This document shows positions 31,926 through 32,844 of a DNA stretch of 32,844 bases, one piece after another. Source of the stretch: Nocardia brasiliensis IFM 10847 (lineage in GTDB: Bacteria; Actinomycetota; Actinomycetes; Mycobacteriales; Mycobacteriaceae); the NCBI RefSeq assembly GCF_000710915.1, contig NZ_BAUA01000121.1:1-32844 (forward strand). The letters run 5' to 3'. The notes under the pieces are model-generated. The model was not told where the DNA came from and did no database searches. It saw only the letters and a program-made list of their open reading frames with translations. How positions within the stretch are numbered: position 1 is the stretch's first letter; each line of letters begins with the position of its first letter. A program made the translations under genes and the position numbers.

Positions 31926-32844
31926 TCAGTTCGCGGTGCGTTCGGGCAGGTCGAGCACGAGGCGGACGCCGCCGAGCGCGCCGTCGTCGAAATAGGCGCG
32001 CCCGCCGTGCAATTGGGCCTGCTGCGCGACGAGGGCGAGGCCGAGGCCGGAACCGCCCTTGCTCGCCTGGCTGCCGCGGAAGAACCGGTCGAACACGGCC
32101 TGCCGCTCGTGCTCGGGGATTCCGCGCCCGTTGTCGTCGATGCTGATGACGATATGTCCGTTCGGCGTCCGATGCGCGGTGACCAGGGCCTGGGTGGCAC
32201 GGCCGTGTTTGGCCGAGTTGGCCAGCGCGTTGTCCACCGCGAGGCGCAGTCCGGCGGGCAGGCCCCGGGTCACCAGCTCGGCGTCGCTGTCGATGCGCAC
32301 GGTGAGGCCGGGGAAGTGCCGCATGGCGTCGTGGGCGGCCTGGTCGCACAGGTCGCCCACATCGGTGGCGACGTGATCGCGGTCATGGGTCAGGTCGCCG
32401 GTGGCCAGACGCTCCAGGGCCGCGAGCGTGGTCTCCACCCGGCCCTGGCTGCGTTGCAGGTCGCCGAGGATCTCCGCGCGCTGGGCCTCGTCCAGGTCCA
32501 GGGTGCGCAGCACCTCTAGATCGGTGCGCATGGCGGTGAGCGGGGTGCGCAGCTCGTGCGCGGAGACTGCCGCGAAATCCCGTGCGGTCTCCAGTGCCGC
32601 GGCGGTCGCGGACTGCGCCTCGTCGACCCGCTCGAGCATCGTATTCACCGCGTCCGCCAGCTTTTCCGCCTCGCGCACGCCCGAGCCGTCCACCGGTGTC
32701 TGCGGGTTGTGCGGGTCGGGCAGCGCGCTGCGCGCGTCGACCTGACGGGTGAGCCGCACGATCGGGCGCACCGCGCGCCCGGCGAGCAGCCAGCCGAGTG
32801 CGGCCGCGGCGGCGATGGCGAGCAGCGCGCCCGCCAGCACCCAG
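31926..32844 (-). CDS. prrB: Sensor histidine kinase, PrrB-like, N-terminus missing at window edge
   Basis: The frame enters from the right edge, and 305 residues plus stop are visible. One membrane segment (LAGALLAIAAAAALGWLLAG) precedes a HAMP linker (AVRPIVRLTRQVDARS). H-box with phospho-acceptor His in SAHELRTPLTAMRTDLEVL; N-box LAVDNALANSAKHG; G1 DDNGRGIPEHE; F-box FDRFFRGS; G2 GGSGLGLALVAQQAQLHGG. It is the C-terminal two thirds of a class I kinase. The position after the citrate synthase region suits PrrB (Rv0902c), whose response regulator prrA would be expected just beyond the edge. The GTG at 32840 is internal, not the real start. Confidence 0.88.
   Translation of the reverse strand, partial: WVLAGALLAIAAAAALGWLLAGRAVRPIVRLTRQVDARSALPDPHNPQTPVDGSGVREAEKLADAVNTMLERVDEAQSATAAALETARDFAAVSAHELRTPLTAMRTDLEVLRTLDLDEAQRAEILGDLQRSQGRVETTLAALERLATGDLTHDRDHVATDVGDLCDQAAHDAMRHFPGLTVRIDSDAELVTRGLPAGLRLAVDNALANSAKHGRATQALVTAHRTPNGHIVISIDDNGRGIPEHERQAVFDRFFRGSQASKGGSGLGLALVAQQAQLHGGRAYFDDGALGGVRLVLDLPERTAN

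Overview
The window reads as chromosomal DNA of a high-GC mycolic-acid actinomycete, most likely Nocardia or a close relative. GC content is high throughout, GTG starts are common, and the families and gene order are those of Mycobacteriales. The order tracks, with gaps and insertions, the M. tuberculosis segment from about Rv0862c to Rv0902c. Recognisable members are the XPB N-terminal-domain protein, a small conserved protein, rpfA, a small membrane protein, cspB, DUF2771, an MFS transporter, DUF3027, DUF2530, MarR, a SpoU methyltransferase, DUF2537, sepH, serC, citA, gltA2 and prrB. I know that synteny from memory and did not compute it. The molybdopterin genes and fadE10 that sit in the mycobacterial version are absent here.

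Layout. 1-3.0 kb: a helicase-associated protein cut by the left edge, a small conserved gene, a two-sided terminator, an rpf muralytic enzyme with a long leader (probable c-di-AMP riboswitch plus a CRP-type palindrome), and a small membrane protein. 3.0-6.4 kb: a cold-shock protein with a hairpin leader and a terminator, a repeat-rich gap with a 21-bp-arm palindrome, then DUF2771 and an MFS transporter. 6.5-12.3 kb: a lipoprotein glutaminyl cyclase placed back to back (17 bp apart) with DUF3027. DUF3027 has a huge Ala-rich tail and overlaps a 967-residue sacsin/HSP90-like ATPase. 12.4-15.2 kb: a TetR regulator divergent from a Tat-exported neutral ceramidase. 15.2-19.7 kb: DUF2530, MarR, YccF, an Eis-like acetyltransferase, a SpoU RNA methyltransferase, DUF2537 and DUF6928. 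19.7-22.6 kb: a gene-free gap, sepH (cell division) and serC (serine synthesis). 22.7-29.7 kb: a protein of unknown function, a FDACGG-type polysaccharide deacetylase lipoprotein, citA, pdxH, a second MFS transporter, gltA and an FKBP isomerase. 29.9-32.8 kb: an exported protein of unknown function, a YhgE/Pip-like lipoprotein and a PrrB-like histidine kinase cut by the right edge.

Most of the content is housekeeping and cell-envelope biology: peptidoglycan turnover (rpf), division (sepH), central carbon metabolism (two citrate synthases), serine and vitamin B6 synthesis, and several exported or lipoproteins. Genes are tightly packed; several convergent pairs have stop codons 0-9 bp apart. 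Many starts lie 6-8 nt downstream of a TANNNT-like -10 element with no ribosome binding site, which suggests widespread leaderless transcription.

I see no insertion sequence, phage, CRISPR array, tRNA or rRNA. The most interesting parts are the DUF3027/sacsin-like ATPase overlap pair, the rpf leader, the repeat-rich gap at 3.69-3.92 kb, the standalone YhgE-like lipoprotein and the Glu-for-Asp change in the CitA active site.
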